Origin: Lachnospiraceae bacterium
GTDB lineage: Bacteria > Bacillota > Clostridia > Lachnospirales > Lachnospiraceae
Reading direction: 5' to 3'
Length of the DNA: 64,000 nucleotides
Assembly: GCA_910575275.1 (NCBI GenBank)
Contig: CAJTEE010000010.1
Span: forward strand, 62,001 to 126,000
Below are positions 46,186 through 55,186 of this stretch, piece by piece. Positions within the stretch are counted from its first letter, which is position 1. The number at the start of each line of letters is the position of its first letter. The notes under the pieces are model-generated. The model was not told where the DNA came from and did no database searches. It was given only the letters and a program-made list of their open reading frames with translations. Position numbers and translations under genes: made by a program.

Positions 46186-47093
46186 GACAGGCCGTACACC
46201 TCTCTCCTGTCCGCATCAAAAATTCCTGCAATTGTCCCCGGATGCGGCGTTTTTTTCAGAACTACATATCTGGAAAACATTCGATCCCTTACCATCTCTG
46301 CAAGCACTGGTTTTTTCTCCAAATCTCCGATAGCCGTTCCATGGACCGTCGCCAAGAGCGCACAGCCGCAGTTTGCCACATAGCGCATGGCTTCCAGATC
46401 TGCGGCAGTCCCTATTTCATCGACGGCCAAAACGCCCGGGGCCATCGAACGCAGTACCATCAGCATCCCGACGGCCTTCGGACACGCGTCCAGAATATCG
46501 GTACGCCGCCCGAGATCACATTGTGGTACCCCCTGAAAGCACGCGCCAAGCTCCGACCGCTCGTCCACTACCGATACCCCAATCCCCCGCCCATAGGCTG
46601 TCCCATTGGAGATCCGACGGATCAGATCACGTAGCATCGTCGTTTTCCCGGCCCCTGGGGGAGAAATAAGAAGTGTGCTTTCCACTTCACCGTTCCCGTT
46701 ATATAAATAAGGAAGGATCGCATCCGCACAGCCTTTTTTTTCATGAGAGAGACGAATATTTAATGCTGAGATATCCCGAATCGTTTTTATGGCGCCCAAA
46801 GGCCCCTCTCCCGCCTCATACAGGACTGCCTTTCCCACAAGCCCAACCCGATGGCCCCCCTCTATCGTCAAAAACCCCTGCCGGACCTCATCCTCAAACG
46901 CATACAAAGAATGTTTGGAAAAGATTCCAAGAAGCTCCCGCAAAAGCCGTCTGTCCGCACATGTTTTCATCTCCAGCTCCCCGTCCTCCGTCCGAAAAAG
47001 GATCGGATATCCGATCCGTACCCGAATCTCCTGCACCCGCTCCCAGGCCGGCAAGGGTTCCTTAAAAATCTCTCTAAGCTCCTCGATCCCCAT
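46182..47093 (-). CDS. spoIIIAA: Stage III sporulation protein AA, secretion-type ATPase
   Basis: 303 residues. Walker A is SPPGAGKTTMLRDL near residue 144 and Walker B GVLAVDEIGTAAD near 218; SVVDERSELGACFQG is typical for SpoIIIAA. It powers the mother-cell-to-forespore channel. First gene of the operon with a candidate sigma-E promoter upstream. Confidence 0.96.
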   Translation of the reverse strand: MGIEELREIFKEPLPAWERVQEIRVRIGYPILFRTEDGELEMKTCADRRLLRELLGIFSKHSLYAFEDEVRQGFLTIEGGHRVGLVGKAVLYEAGEGPLGAIKTIRDISALNIRLSHEKKGCADAILPYLYNGNGEVESTLLISPPGAGKTTMLRDLIRRISNGTAYGRGIGVSVVDERSELGACFQGVPQCDLGRRTDILDACPKAVGMLMVLRSMAPGVLAVDEIGTAADLEAMRYVANCGCALLATVHGTAIGDLEKKPVLAEMVRDRMFSRYVVLKKTPHPGTIAGIFDADRREVYGLS

Positions 47094-47116
47094 CTTTTCT
47101 CACGCTCCTTACCTCC

Positions 47117-47144
47117 AATATATGTGCCGTGGACAGGTTTATGA
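47117..47144 (-). promoter_or_regulatory. spoIIIAA: Candidate sigma-E promoter of the spoIIIA operon
   Basis: Read leftward: TCATAAA (47144-47138), 13-bp spacer, CATATATT (47124-47117), close to the sigma-E consensus and 23 bp before the spoIIIAA start. spoIIIA operons are mother-cell expressed under sigma-E. Confidence 0.5.
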
Positions 47145-47145
47145 C

Positions 47146-47196
47146 ATAAAAAAGTGTGCGTCAGCAGCCATCTTCCTTAGCACGCAGTGCGCATCC
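47146..47196 (-). repeat. Dispersed intergenic repeat, short copy
   Basis: Read leftward it starts GGATGCGCACTGCGTGCTAA, continues AGATGGCTGCTGACGC, and ends ACACTTTTTTAT. The same sequence, with extra hairpins inserted, occurs in opposite orientation at 48324-48408. The two copies flank the sugar kinase gene. Confidence 0.7.
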
Positions 47197-47242
47197 CCGC
47201 GGAGCGTTTTTTGTATCATAGGACGCACTTTCCTAATAATAT

Positions 47243-47278
47243 AAAAAACTGCTTTCTCCCTGGCTCTGAGAAAGCAGT
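47243..47278 (-). terminator. Terminator of the sugar kinase gene
   Basis: Read leftward: ACTGCTTTCT / AGAAAGCAGT 10-bp stem followed by TTTTTT. Confidence 0.85.
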
Positions 47279-47308
47279 CTCTTTGTATCGCTGTCCGTAT
47301 TTTTATCT

Positions 47309-48280
47309 TTATCTTCCAAAGCGTTTTATAAGCTCTAAAATTTCCTCCCTCTGCGGCATCACCTTTAACGCCCCCCGCCTGGTCGTGATCAACGACGCGC
47401 CGGCATTGGCAAAGGTCAGCATCTCCGAGAGGCTCTCCTCGTTCAGCCCCTCAAATCCCCTTTCCAGCACCGAGCTTAAGATGCAGCCGGTAAATGTATC
47501 TCCCGCACCGGTCGTCTCAATCGTATCCGCCTGCAAAAACGGCTCTGCATCCACCCGAAGCTCCTTCCAGTACGCGCGGCTCCCGTCTCTCCCAAGCGTT
47601 ACAAAGACAAGCGGGATTTCAAACCGTTCCTTTAACATGCGGGCCGCCTTGTCATAGTCCTCCTCCCCTGTCACAAACACGAGCTCATTGTCAGAGATCT
47701 TCAGAATATCGCAGCTCTCCATCCCATAAAGCATGGCGGCCTTCGCATCCTTTAGATCTGCCCATAAGGGCTCGCGCAGGTTCGGATCAAACGACACCAG
47801 CACACCGGCCTCCTTTGCACAGGCGATTGCATGCTGCGTCGCCTCCCGGACCGCCTGGTGTGTGGAGGAAAGAGTCCCAAAATGGAAGATCCTTGAGGCC
47901 CGGATTCGTTCTTCCTGCACCTCCTCCTTTTTCAGCATCATATCCGCTCCCGGATTGCGGTAAAAGGAAAAATCCCGGTCGCCATCCGGAAAGGTATGGA
48001 CAAACGCGAGCGTTGTATGTACAGCCCCGTCAAAAATCAGATTTCCCGAGTCGATTCCCGCCGAATCAATCGTCTCCTTCAACATATGGCCGAACTGATC
48101 GTTTCCAACCTTTCCGATAAACGAGGTACGCTTTCCAAGCCTTGCCAACATTGCCAGCGCATTGCAGGGCGCGCCGCCCGGGTTTGCCTCCAGAAGCGGG
48201 TTCCCCTGACTGCTGACTCCATTTTCTGTAAAATCAATCAGCAATTCTCCCAGCGCAGTCACATCATACAGTTTATCCAT
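47309..48280 (-). CDS. scrK: PfkB-family carbohydrate kinase, probable fructokinase
   Basis: 323 residues. N-terminal GELLIDFTENG and NPGGAPCNALAMLARLG are typical of fructokinases; the C-terminal TTGAGDTFTGCILSS has the catalytic aspartate (GAGD). It phosphorylates fructose, or a similar sugar, with ATP. Monocistronic, with its own terminator and flanked on both sides by the dispersed repeat. Exact substrate is inferred. Confidence 0.85.
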   Translation of the reverse strand: MDKLYDVTALGELLIDFTENGVSSQGNPLLEANPGGAPCNALAMLARLGKRTSFIGKVGNDQFGHMLKETIDSAGIDSGNLIFDGAVHTTLAFVHTFPDGDRDFSFYRNPGADMMLKKEEVQEERIRASRIFHFGTLSSTHQAVREATQHAIACAKEAGVLVSFDPNLREPLWADLKDAKAAMLYGMESCDILKISDNELVFVTGEEDYDKAARMLKERFEIPLVFVTLGRDGSRAYWKELRVDAEPFLQADTIETTGAGDTFTGCILSSVLERGFEGLNEESLSEMLTFANAGASLITTRRGALKVMPQREEILELIKRFGR

Positions 48281-48323
48281 TTCTTACCTCCACAGAAAAT
48301 TTTTTTACGACCCTGCCGGGCCA

Positions 48324-48408
48324 GGATGCGCACTCCGCGCTAAGGTAGAATGGCTGCTAACGCAGCCGCGCTCCGGCGCGAGTGTGCGCAGAGCGCACAC
48401 TTTTTTAT
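48324..48408 (+). repeat. Dispersed intergenic repeat, long copy with three hairpins
   Basis: Starts GGATGCGCACTCCGCGCTAA and ends ACACTTTTTTAT. It contains GGCTGC/GCAGCC, CGCGC/GCGCG and GTGTGCGC/GCGCACAC stems. The last stem with T6 resembles a terminator though no rightward gene precedes it. Confidence 0.7.
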
Positions 48409-48441
48409 GTCCTGTTCCGACAAAAAAAGCCAAAATAGATA

Positions 48442-48470
48442 GTGACACTCCGCTAAAACAGTGCTAGAAT
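48442..48470 (+). promoter_or_regulatory. Ferritin promoter
   Basis: GTGACA (48442-48447), 17-bp spacer, TAGAAT (48465-48470), 34 bp before the ferritin ATG. Confidence 0.6.
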
Positions 48471-48504
48471 AAAAACGCGAAATTAAAAAAGGAGGATTTT
48501 TATC

Positions 48505-49017
48505 ATGTTAGACACTAAAGTTGCCGAGCTCTTGAATGTGCAGGTCAATAAAGAGTTTTATTCCGCATATTTATATCTGGATTTTTCCAATTATTATACG
48601 GAACAGGGCTTAAACGGCTTCGCCAACTGGTACAAAGTACAGGCCCAGGAGGAGCGCGACCATGCAATGCTGTTTATGCAGTATTTACAGAACAACGGCT
48701 GCAAGGTCACTCTTGAGGCGATCGACAAGCCGGATCAGACGTTTGCTTCCTTTGCCGAACCGCTTAAAGCCGGCTATCAGCACGAGCAGTACGTCACCGG
48801 ACTGATCCATACGATCTATGACGCCGCCAATTCCGTCAAGGATTTCCGTACCATGCAGTTCCTCGACTGGTTTGTCAAGGAGCAGGGCGAGGAGGAGACC
48901 AATGCGGACGATCTGGTCAAGAAGTTCAACCTGTTCGGCTCTGATGCAAGAGCACTCTATATGCTTGATTCCGAGCTTGCCGAAAGAAGCTACTCGGCCC
49001 CATCCCTGACGCTGTAA
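48505..49017 (+). CDS. ftnA: Ferritin (non-haem iron storage)
   Basis: 170 residues. Ferroxidase residues appear in NKEFYSAYLYL (Glu), QEERDHAMLF (E-x-x-H) and FVKEQGEEE. Oxidises Fe(II) and stores it in a 24-mer shell. AAAGGAGG precedes the ATG. Monocistronic. The 49018-49130 gap has no gene. Confidence 0.96.
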   Translation: MLDTKVAELLNVQVNKEFYSAYLYLDFSNYYTEQGLNGFANWYKVQAQEERDHAMLFMQYLQNNGCKVTLEAIDKPDQTFASFAEPLKAGYQHEQYVTGLIHTIYDAANSVKDFRTMQFLDWFVKEQGEEETNADDLVKKFNLFGSDARALYMLDSELAERSYSAPSLTL

Positions 49018-49130
49018 GCTTTAACGCTTCGCGGACTGCCGAAAATTCCGCTGCCCGCGAGGCGTCTCAAACCCGACAGTCCCGTCTTTGTCCAAACAGC
49101 TACATCCTCCATTCTATCCTTTTCAGCCGT

Positions 49131-50423
49131 CTATTCTCCGTAGACCCGGATAATTCCGGAAATTTCTTTTAGAACAGACATTCCCCTGACAATCATCAGC
49201 GCATCGTTAAAATGACGTTCCAGGACCGAATCCGTGATCACGACCAGCTCCGCGATTCCATCTTTCCCACGATTTTGTACGACCTGGGCAATGCTCACAT
49301 CATTATTTCCCAGGACCCCGGCGATATTGGCCAGCGCTCCCGCCTTGTCCATCACCTGCATCCGCAGAAAATACCGACTCCTCGTCTCCTCGATCGGCTT
49401 CACCGGAAAATTCTTGTAGGCAATTCCGCCGTTCCAGCCGCAGTTGTCGTGAAGGATATTGCGCATCACGATGATAATGTCTCCCATCACTGCACTTGCC
49501 GTCGGCATCTTCCCGGCACCGCGTCCCATAAACATGGCGTCATCGCAGGCCTCTCCGTGTACGAAAACCGCATTGAAGGAATCCCGCACCGTCGCCAGCG
49601 GATGGCTGTCAGCAATTAACATCGGATGCACCTTGACCTCAATTTTTCCGTCTGCCAGGCGCGTCACACCCAAAAGCTTCACCACATAGCCGAATTCTCT
49701 CGCGTATCGGATATCCTCAGACGTAATTTTCGTGATTCCTTCGGTATACACGTCCGAGAAGGTCACATTGGAATTAAACGCCAGCGAGGCCATGATCGCG
49801 ATTTTCCGGCCCGCATCATATCCCTCCACATCCGCCGTCGGGTCAGCCTCTGCATAACCTAACCTTGTCGCTTCCGCCAAAGCCTCCTGATAGCCCATGC
49901 CCTCCTCCGACATCTTTGTCAGGATATAGTTTGTCGTCCCATTGACGATTCCCATGATCTCTGTCAGTCTTCCTCCGGCCAGACTCTGCTTTAACGGGCG
50001 TATGATCGGGATCGCACCTGCCACTGCCGCCTCAAACTGCAGATCGCAGCCATTGTTTTCTGCCAGTGTCAAAATCTCCTGCCCATGCTCCGCCAGAAGG
50101 TCTTTATTCGCCGTGACGACCTGCTTTCCGGCCTTCAGGGCTTCCAGGATATATGTTCTTGCGGGCTCGACCCCGCCCATCACCTCGATGACAAGCCGGA
50201 TCTCCTCATCCTCTATGATCTCCTTCCAGTCATCTGTCAGAATCTCACACGGGATCCCGTCGCGCTTCTTTTTCTTATCTCTCACAAGAATCTTTTTGAT
50301 TTCCAGGCTCGCGCCCGTCTTGTGAACCATTTCGTCTTCCAAAAGTCCTGCGAGCGCATACACACCGCTTCCCACGGTTCCGGCTCCTAAGAGCGCTGCC
50401 TTAACCACTATTTTCTCATTCAT
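49131..50423 (-). CDS. hom: Homoserine dehydrogenase with C-terminal ACT domain
   Basis: 430 residues from ATG 50423 (MNEKIVVKAALLGAGTVGSG), supported by GGAGAG; a longer reading to 50558 has no site. The Rossmann loop GAGTVGSGV, the catalytic region GIVNGTTNYILTKM and the ending domain (RMQVMDKAGALANIAGVLGNNDVSI) with ACT features are visible. Makes homoserine for threonine and methionine. Left neighbour of element 3. Confidence 0.96.
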   Translation of the reverse strand: MNEKIVVKAALLGAGTVGSGVYALAGLLEDEMVHKTGASLEIKKILVRDKKKKRDGIPCEILTDDWKEIIEDEEIRLVIEVMGGVEPARTYILEALKAGKQVVTANKDLLAEHGQEILTLAENNGCDLQFEAAVAGAIPIIRPLKQSLAGGRLTEIMGIVNGTTNYILTKMSEEGMGYQEALAEATRLGYAEADPTADVEGYDAGRKIAIMASLAFNSNVTFSDVYTEGITKITSEDIRYAREFGYVVKLLGVTRLADGKIEVKVHPMLIADSHPLATVRDSFNAVFVHGEACDDAMFMGRGAGKMPTASAVMGDIIIVMRNILHDNCGWNGGIAYKNFPVKPIEETRSRYFLRMQVMDKAGALANIAGVLGNNDVSIAQVVQNRGKDGIAELVVITDSVLERHFNDALMIVRGMSVLKEISGIIRVYGE

Positions 50424-50830
50424 CCGTCTGTCTCTCCTCTTATGCGAATCCATTCTGCTTTTTGCAGTATAGCACATGTCATTTCGCGCTGCAAGTTTAA
50501 TCGAAATTCCTGAATCCGCTTTCCCTTTCTTTATAGGACAAAAGCTGGTCGAACGCATCCGGATCCGCCTTCAACTGTGTTTCATTGCCCACTATAATGC
50601 TCATGTACGGTAAAGAAGCAAGTAACCGAAAACAAGAAATAGACTGCCAGTACCACACTATTCCGAACCAAAGACCAAAAGACAAGCATTATGGAAATGT
50701 GCATAACAGGCTATTCCGTCATGGATAACTCTATTCACAGCACATGGAAAAGCTAAAATGCAGCTTTCCCACGTCCTGCAAACAGAGTTACCCACAACTT
50801 CATAAGGCAGCCAGTTATACACATTCCCAC

Positions 50831-51134
50831 AAATCCAAACTTATATAAAATCCAAACTTTTCTGAAAACAGCTTGATAATTGGGGATTCTTGCCGGAAAA
50901 AGTTTGGATTTCGTTTCACAAAGTACAATACTCCAATTATGACAAAATGCGTAAAACATTGCTATTTAGCTCTGTTTCAATCAATTTATTCTCATTTCTG
51001 ACAAGAGAAGTACAAAACAAAATCCAAACTTTTTTATCAGAAAATGCCTTGAATAAAGGATTTACAGAGAAAAGTTTGGATTTCTTCTAAGTTTGGATTT
51101 GTGGAAAAATCCAAAAGTTTAGATTTTTCCACAA
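50831..51134. repeat. AAATCCAAACTT iteron cluster plus palindrome (candidate origin of element 3)
   Basis: Within the gene-free 50424-51264 stretch there are copies of AAATCCAAACTT at 50831 and 50848, and 51019, and of its complement AAGTTTGGATTT at 50898, 51070 and 51089. A palindrome with 13-bp arms TTGTGGAAAAATC / GATTTTTCCACAA follows (51099-51111, 51122-51134). Nothing gene-like is seen between 50424 and 50830. Confidence 0.6.
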
Positions 51135-51264
51135 TGTCGATGACTACGAAACCTCTCACTCATTACATCTTTCTTATGGTGTACAAAGTATTTTTCCTTT
51201 TTCTACTTTCTTTTCTAAAATTGATGTGCTATAATAGCTTCATTCCAAAAAAGGAGTAAAAAAT

Positions 51265-51288
51265 ATGCGGCAAGGTATTCTTAAATAA
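51265..51288 (+). CDS. Leader peptide MRQGILK of the tet gene
   Basis: Seven codons after AAGGAG; an extended -10 box TGCTATAAT ends at 51237. The codons overlap the left arm of a long-range inverted repeat, so ribosome position on this peptide can decide the folding downstream. Confidence 0.6.
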   Translation: MRQGILK

Positions 51289-51372
51289 AACTTCAATCAA
51301 ATAGTGGGTTCAAAGAATTTTGAATGTCCCTAAATAAGGGGGCTTGGTTTTTTGTACCCAATTTAAGAATAC
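51275..51372 (+). promoter_or_regulatory. tet attenuator stem
   Basis: 12-bp perfect inverted repeat GTATTCTTAAAT (51275-51286) / ATTTAAGAATAC (51361-51372), enclosing a CCCTTATTTAGGG-type element. Fits translation-dependent antitermination as in tet(M)-type leaders. Confidence 0.6.
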
Positions 51373-51458
51373 TTTTGCCTTATCAATTTTGACATATCTG
51401 AAAAAGAACAGCAATCACCAGCAGGTGTATGCTGTATATGTGTATGTCCGCAAACTGT

Positions 51459-51499
51459 AATCCCCAGTGGTAAAAGTATTTTACTGCTGGGGATTTTTA
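51459..51499 (+). terminator. Attenuator terminator in the tet leader
   Basis: ATCCCCAG (51460-51467) / CTGGGGAT (51487-51494) followed by TTTTT, 35 bp before the tet start. It must be read through for expression. Confidence 0.75.
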
Positions 51500-51533
51500 T
51501 GCCCTTTTGGGCTTGTAAAGGGAGGACAATCAC

Positions 51534-53453
51534 ATGAAAATAATCAATATTGGCATTCTTGCCCATGTAGACGCGGGAAAAACAACTTTAACAGAAAGCC
51601 TGTTGTACACCAGTGGAGCGATTGCAGAACAAGGAAGTGTAGATAAAGGAACCACAAGAACAGACACTATGGTTTTAGAGCAGCGGCGGGGAATTACCAT
51701 TCAGACGGCAGTTACTTCTTTTTGCTGGAATGGTTATAAAATCAATATCGTGGACACTCCCGGTCATATGGATTTTTTAGCCGAAGTATATCGTTCTTTA
51801 TCTGTCCTTGACGGAGCTGTTTTAGTTGTTTCGGCAAAAGACGGTGTACAGGCACAGACCCGAATATTATTCCATGCACTTCAGAAAATGAACATTCCGA
51901 CAATTATCTATGTAAATAAGATAGACCAAAACGGAATTGATTTACGGCGTGTTTACCAAAACATCAGGGAAAAACTTACCAGTGATATAATCGTCATGCA
52001 AGAGGTTATCTTATCGCCCAAAATAGATATTACTGATATTGCTGATTTGGATAAATGGGATTCCGTTATTTCCGGGAATGATGAACTATTAGAAAAATAT
52101 ATTTCAGAGGATTCATTGGACATACAGGAATTACAACTTGAAAAGTGCCAGAGAACCAGATGTTGTTCTTTGTTTCCTGTATATCATGGAAGCGCAAAAG
52201 ACAATTTAGGAACAGAAAAATTGATTGAGGTAATTACTGAAACTTTTGTTACAGAAACAAAAAATAATCAGTCTGAATTATGTGGGTATGTTTTTAAGGT
52301 TGAGTATACAGAAGGGAAAAAACGTCTTTCCTACTTACGCCTATATCATGGAACGCTCCATTTACGAGATACACTTCTGCTGTCAAAAAAGAAAAAGGTA
52401 AAGATTACAGAAATGTACATTCCGGCAAATGGCGAAATTGTTTCGGCAGACCATGCCTGTCAGGGAGAAATTGTTGTCTTATCCGATGATACTTTAAAAT
52501 TATATGACATTTTGGGAAATGAAGAACTTTTACCTCGCAAAGCATGGATTGACAATCCTATGCCTTTACTTCGGACAACCGTTGAGCCACAAGAGCCAGA
52601 ACAAAGAGAAGCCTTGCTGAATGCTCTCATAGAAATTGCCGATACAGACCCACTTTTGCACTTTGAAATTGATACTGCCACCCGTGAGATTATTCTGTCT
52701 TTTTTAGGAAAGGTGCAATTAGAGGTTATTTGTTCATTGCTGGAAGAAAAGTATCATGTAAAAGTGGCTATGAAAGAGCCTACGGTTATTTATCTGGAAA
52801 GACCGTTAAAAAAGGCAGCCTACACGATTCATATTGAAGTACCACCAAATCCATTTTGGGCGTCTATTGGTTTAACTGTAACACCACTCCCTATCGGAAG
52901 CGGAACCCAGTATAAAAGCAAGGTATCTCTTGGCTATTTGAACCAAAGTTTTCAAAATGCCGTCATGGAGGGTGTGCATTATGGAATGGAGCAAGGCTTA
53001 TATGGCTGGGAAGTGACAGATTGCAGCATTTGTTTTGACTATGGAGTTTATTACAGCCCGGTTAGTACCCCCGCAGATTTTCGCTTCCTTGCTCCTGTCG
53101 TATTGGAACAGGCATTGAAAAAAGCAGGAACACAGGTTTTGGAGCCATACCTTTCCTTTACCCTTTTTGCTCCACAGGAATATCTTTCACGGGCTTACAA
53201 TGATGTGCCAAAATATTGTGCAGTGATTGAATCGGTTGTACTTGAAAATGATGAGGTTATTTTTAAAGGAGAAATCCCCGCCCGCTGTATCAATGAATAT
53301 AAAAATGATTTAAATTTTTATACAAACGGGAGAAGTGTTTGTCTTACAGAATTAAAAGGGTATAAAGAAACTTCTGGGGAGTTTGTATCGCAGCCACGCC
53401 GCCCTAACAGTCGGTTAGATAAGATTCGGTATATGTTTCAAAAGACAATGTAA
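51534..53453 (+). CDS. Ribosomal-protection tetracycline resistance protein (Tet(M)/(O)/(W) family)
   Basis: 639 residues, the family length. GTPase motifs [23 protein letters not shown] and NKID; C-terminus [17 protein letters not shown]. It is an EF-G paralogue that removes tetracycline from the ribosome. By memory it is not identical to Tet(M), Tet(O), Tet(S), Tet(W) or Tet(32); the C-terminus looks nearest to Tet(W), and segments such as [13 protein letters not shown] and [16 protein letters not shown] look distinctive. The allele was therefore left unnamed. GGGAGG precedes the ATG. Regulated by the leader at 51265-51499. Confidence 0.93.
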   Translation: MKIINIGILAHVDAGKTTLTESLLYTSGAIAEQGSVDKGTTRTDTMVLEQRRGITIQTAVTSFCWNGYKINIVDTPGHMDFLAEVYRSLSVLDGAVLVVSAKDGVQAQTRILFHALQKMNIPTIIYVNKIDQNGIDLRRVYQNIREKLTSDIIVMQEVILSPKIDITDIADLDKWDSVISGNDELLEKYISEDSLDIQELQLEKCQRTRCCSLFPVYHGSAKDNLGTEKLIEVITETFVTETKNNQSELCGYVFKVEYTEGKKRLSYLRLYHGTLHLRDTLLLSKKKKVKITEMYIPANGEIVSADHACQGEIVVLSDDTLKLYDILGNEELLPRKAWIDNPMPLLRTTVEPQEPEQREALLNALIEIADTDPLLHFEIDTATREIILSFLGKVQLEVICSLLEEKYHVKVAMKEPTVIYLERPLKKAAYTIHIEVPPNPFWASIGLTVTPLPIGSGTQYKSKVSLGYLNQSFQNAVMEGVHYGMEQGLYGWEVTDCSICFDYGVYYSPVSTPADFRFLAPVVLEQALKKAGTQVLEPYLSFTLFAPQEYLSRAYNDVPKYCAVIESVVLENDEVIFKGEIPARCINEYKNDLNFYTNGRSVCLTELKGYKETSGEFVSQPRRPNSRLDKIRYMFQKTM

Positions 53454-53504
53454 GTTTTTGTGAATTATATGGAGAAAAAATCTGATAAAAAAGGAGAACC
53501 TATT

Positions 53505-53993
53505 TTGAATAAAGAGCGGACAAATACAGCAAATAAAAAACAAAGGCTTTCAGCTTGCACCGAAGCATACAAAGAACACATTATGTATACTTTTAACGCT
53601 TTTTGTAGAGTGGTGATACGCTATGCAACTCTCAACTCATGGCGTGACAGAAGCAGGAAACGGCAAAGAGAAATATCTTTTGAATATCTTACAGAAGAAA
53701 AATTTTACCCGTTCAGTACGTCTAATAAATATTTCATAGACCCCTATGAGCAGTACCCCATCACCATATGTGGTCAGACGGTTATCCTCACCAATGGAGA
53801 GCTTGCCGCTGCGCTGTTATCCTTGCCAGAGAAAAAAAGAGAAATCATTTATCTCTACTTTTTCGGTCATTACACGCAACAGGAAATTGGTGAAATGTAT
53901 GGACGTTGCCGGAGTACGGCATGGCATCACATACACAGTGCTTTACAAATGTTACAAGAAAAAATGGAGGTGTTTTCGCATGAAGAATCCTAA
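53505..53993 (+). CDS. Sigma-70-like regulator of the mobile element
   Basis: About 162 residues from TTG 53505, supported by AAGGAGA 8 nt upstream; an ATG at 53460 is an alternative. The C-terminal region-4 HTH is LPEKKREIIYLYFFGHYTQQEIGEMYGRCRSTAWHHI, split here only for reading. Similar proteins follow tet genes in clostridial conjugative elements and control transfer genes. It overlaps the next gene by 14 bp. Confidence 0.75.
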   Translation: MNKERTNTANKKQRLSACTEAYKEHIMYTFNAFCRVVIRYATLNSWRDRSRKRQREISFEYLTEEKFYPFSTSNKYFIDPYEQYPITICGQTVILTNGELAAALLSLPEKKREIIYLYFFGHYTQQEIGEMYGRCRSTAWHHIHSALQMLQEKMEVFSHEES

Positions 53994-54204
53994 TCTTATT
54001 CCTTATGAAATTATTGTCAGAGCGACCAATGGAGAACCGGAAGCCGTAGACGAGGTTTTACGGCATTACAGCAAGCGAATCCGAATTGCTTCCCTTGAAA
54101 ACGGACACGTCAACAAAGATACAGAGGACAACATTAAACGGCGGCTTATCGCTGCCCTGTTCCAGTTCCGCTTTGATGAACAGCCATACCCCAAAACTGA
54201 ATAA
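53980..54204 (+). CDS. Small HTH protein of conjugative elements
   Basis: 74 residues, MKNPNLIPYEIIVRATNGEP at the start and EDNIKRRLIAALFQFRFD near the end, typical of the HTH_16-like companion of the sigma factor. GGAGG 5-9 nt upstream. Start inside the sigma gene, so the two are coupled. Confidence 0.8.
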   Translation: MKNPNLIPYEIIVRATNGEPEAVDEVLRHYSKRIRIASLENGHVNKDTEDNIKRRLIAALFQFRFDEQPYPKTE

Positions 54205-54230
54205 CCGCCGCCACATAGAACGGCACACCA

Positions 54231-54266
54231 AAACAGGAAATCATAAAAAGGTTTCCTGTTTTTTTG
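54231..54266 (+). terminator. Terminator after the tet/sigma/HTH unit
   Basis: AAACAGGAAA (54231-54240) / TTTCCTGTTT (54252-54261) perfect 10-bp stem followed by TTTTT. Confidence 0.85.
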
Positions 54267-54790
54267 CGTTTATTTTCGGCGTTTTTGAAAAACCGCCGTA
54301 TTGCCCCACGAAAAGGGAAACATGACACGCTCTTTGTTTGGCAGTTTTCAATTTTCGGTGGTGTGGGGAATGAAAGGAAAATGAAGAAATTTCTCAAAAT
54401 TCCCGCCTATCCGGGCTTGTGTGGTTTTGTAAGAAATGAGGGGAAATTTCCGCAAATCACCGTCATTTTTGCTTTGCGTGGTGTTGTAGGTAGTAGGGGG
54501 AGAAATACCGCCGCCGAGTTGGCAAAATCCCCGCCCTGTCCGTCGAGGGTATCAGAAAATTCCATAAGATATTTTCGCCGGAACGCAACAAACCAGCCGC
54601 CAATAGCCGGATAGTAAGCGAACAGACCACACAGCGCAGTTTCTTAGAGCAAGATTCTACCACAGTACCAAATTTCGCCTACCGGCTCATTTTGTCCTAT
54701 GGGAATCTTGTTGGGGTTGCCACCCCAAGCCCGCCTTTTTGCGGCTTGCGCCGCTTGAAAAAATCCACCCACGAAAGGAGATTCACAGCC
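54267..54790. other. Gene-free stretch upstream of mobC, candidate oriT
   Basis: No convincing gene. A small palindrome TTGGGGT/ACCCCAA lies at about 54710-54727, 65 bp before mobC, in a GC-rich context. Position fits an oriT but no nic motif was recognised. Composition changes here from AT-rich to GC-rich. Confidence 0.3.
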
Positions 54791-55186
54791 ATGAAAAGAT
54801 ACAACACGCCACACCGTCACCGGGTAATCAAGACACGCTTGACCGAGGAAGAATACGCCGAGTTTTCCGAGCGTGTCACCCTCTGCAAAATGAGCCAAGC
54901 CGAGTTTATCCGGCAAGCCCTTATCAAATCAAGCATACGCCCGGTCATTACCGTTTCCCCGGTCAATGATGAATTACTCTCTGCCGTTGGAAAACTCACA
55001 GCCGAATACGGGAAAATCGGCGGCAACTTGAACCAGATTGCCCGCTGTCTGAACGAGTACGGCGCACCTTATAACGCCCTCTCCCAAGAGGTACGAGCCG
55101 CCACAGCGGAGCTTGCCGCCTTGAAGTTTGAAGTCTTGCAGAAAGTAGGTGAAGCCGTTGGCAACGTTCAAACATATCAGCTCTAA
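54791..55186 (+). CDS. mobC: MobC-like relaxosome protein (element 3)
   Basis: 131 residues from ATG 54791 (GGAG upstream). RHH-like N-terminus VIKTRLTEEEYAEFSERV; conserved GKIGGNLNQIARCLNEYG. Helps the relaxase at oriT. Overlaps the relaxase gene by 38 bp. Confidence 0.85.
   Translation: MKRYNTPHRHRVIKTRLTEEEYAEFSERVTLCKMSQAEFIRQALIKSSIRPVITVSPVNDELLSAVGKLTAEYGKIGGNLNQIARCLNEYGAPYNALSQEVRAATAELAALKFEVLQKVGEAVGNVQTYQL

Noticed and set aside
48324-48408. Riboswitch upstream of ferritin
   Set aside because: The hairpins belong to a dispersed repeat and lie before the ferritin promoter, so they are not in its transcript.
50497-50685. 62-residue leftward frame ending KERESGFRNFD
   Set aside because: It may be a remnant gene end, but no family was recognised and no start site is visible.
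50753-51090. Frames of 66-68 residues in both directions left of tet
   Set aside because: They are built from the AAATCCAAACTT repeats and are not protein-like.
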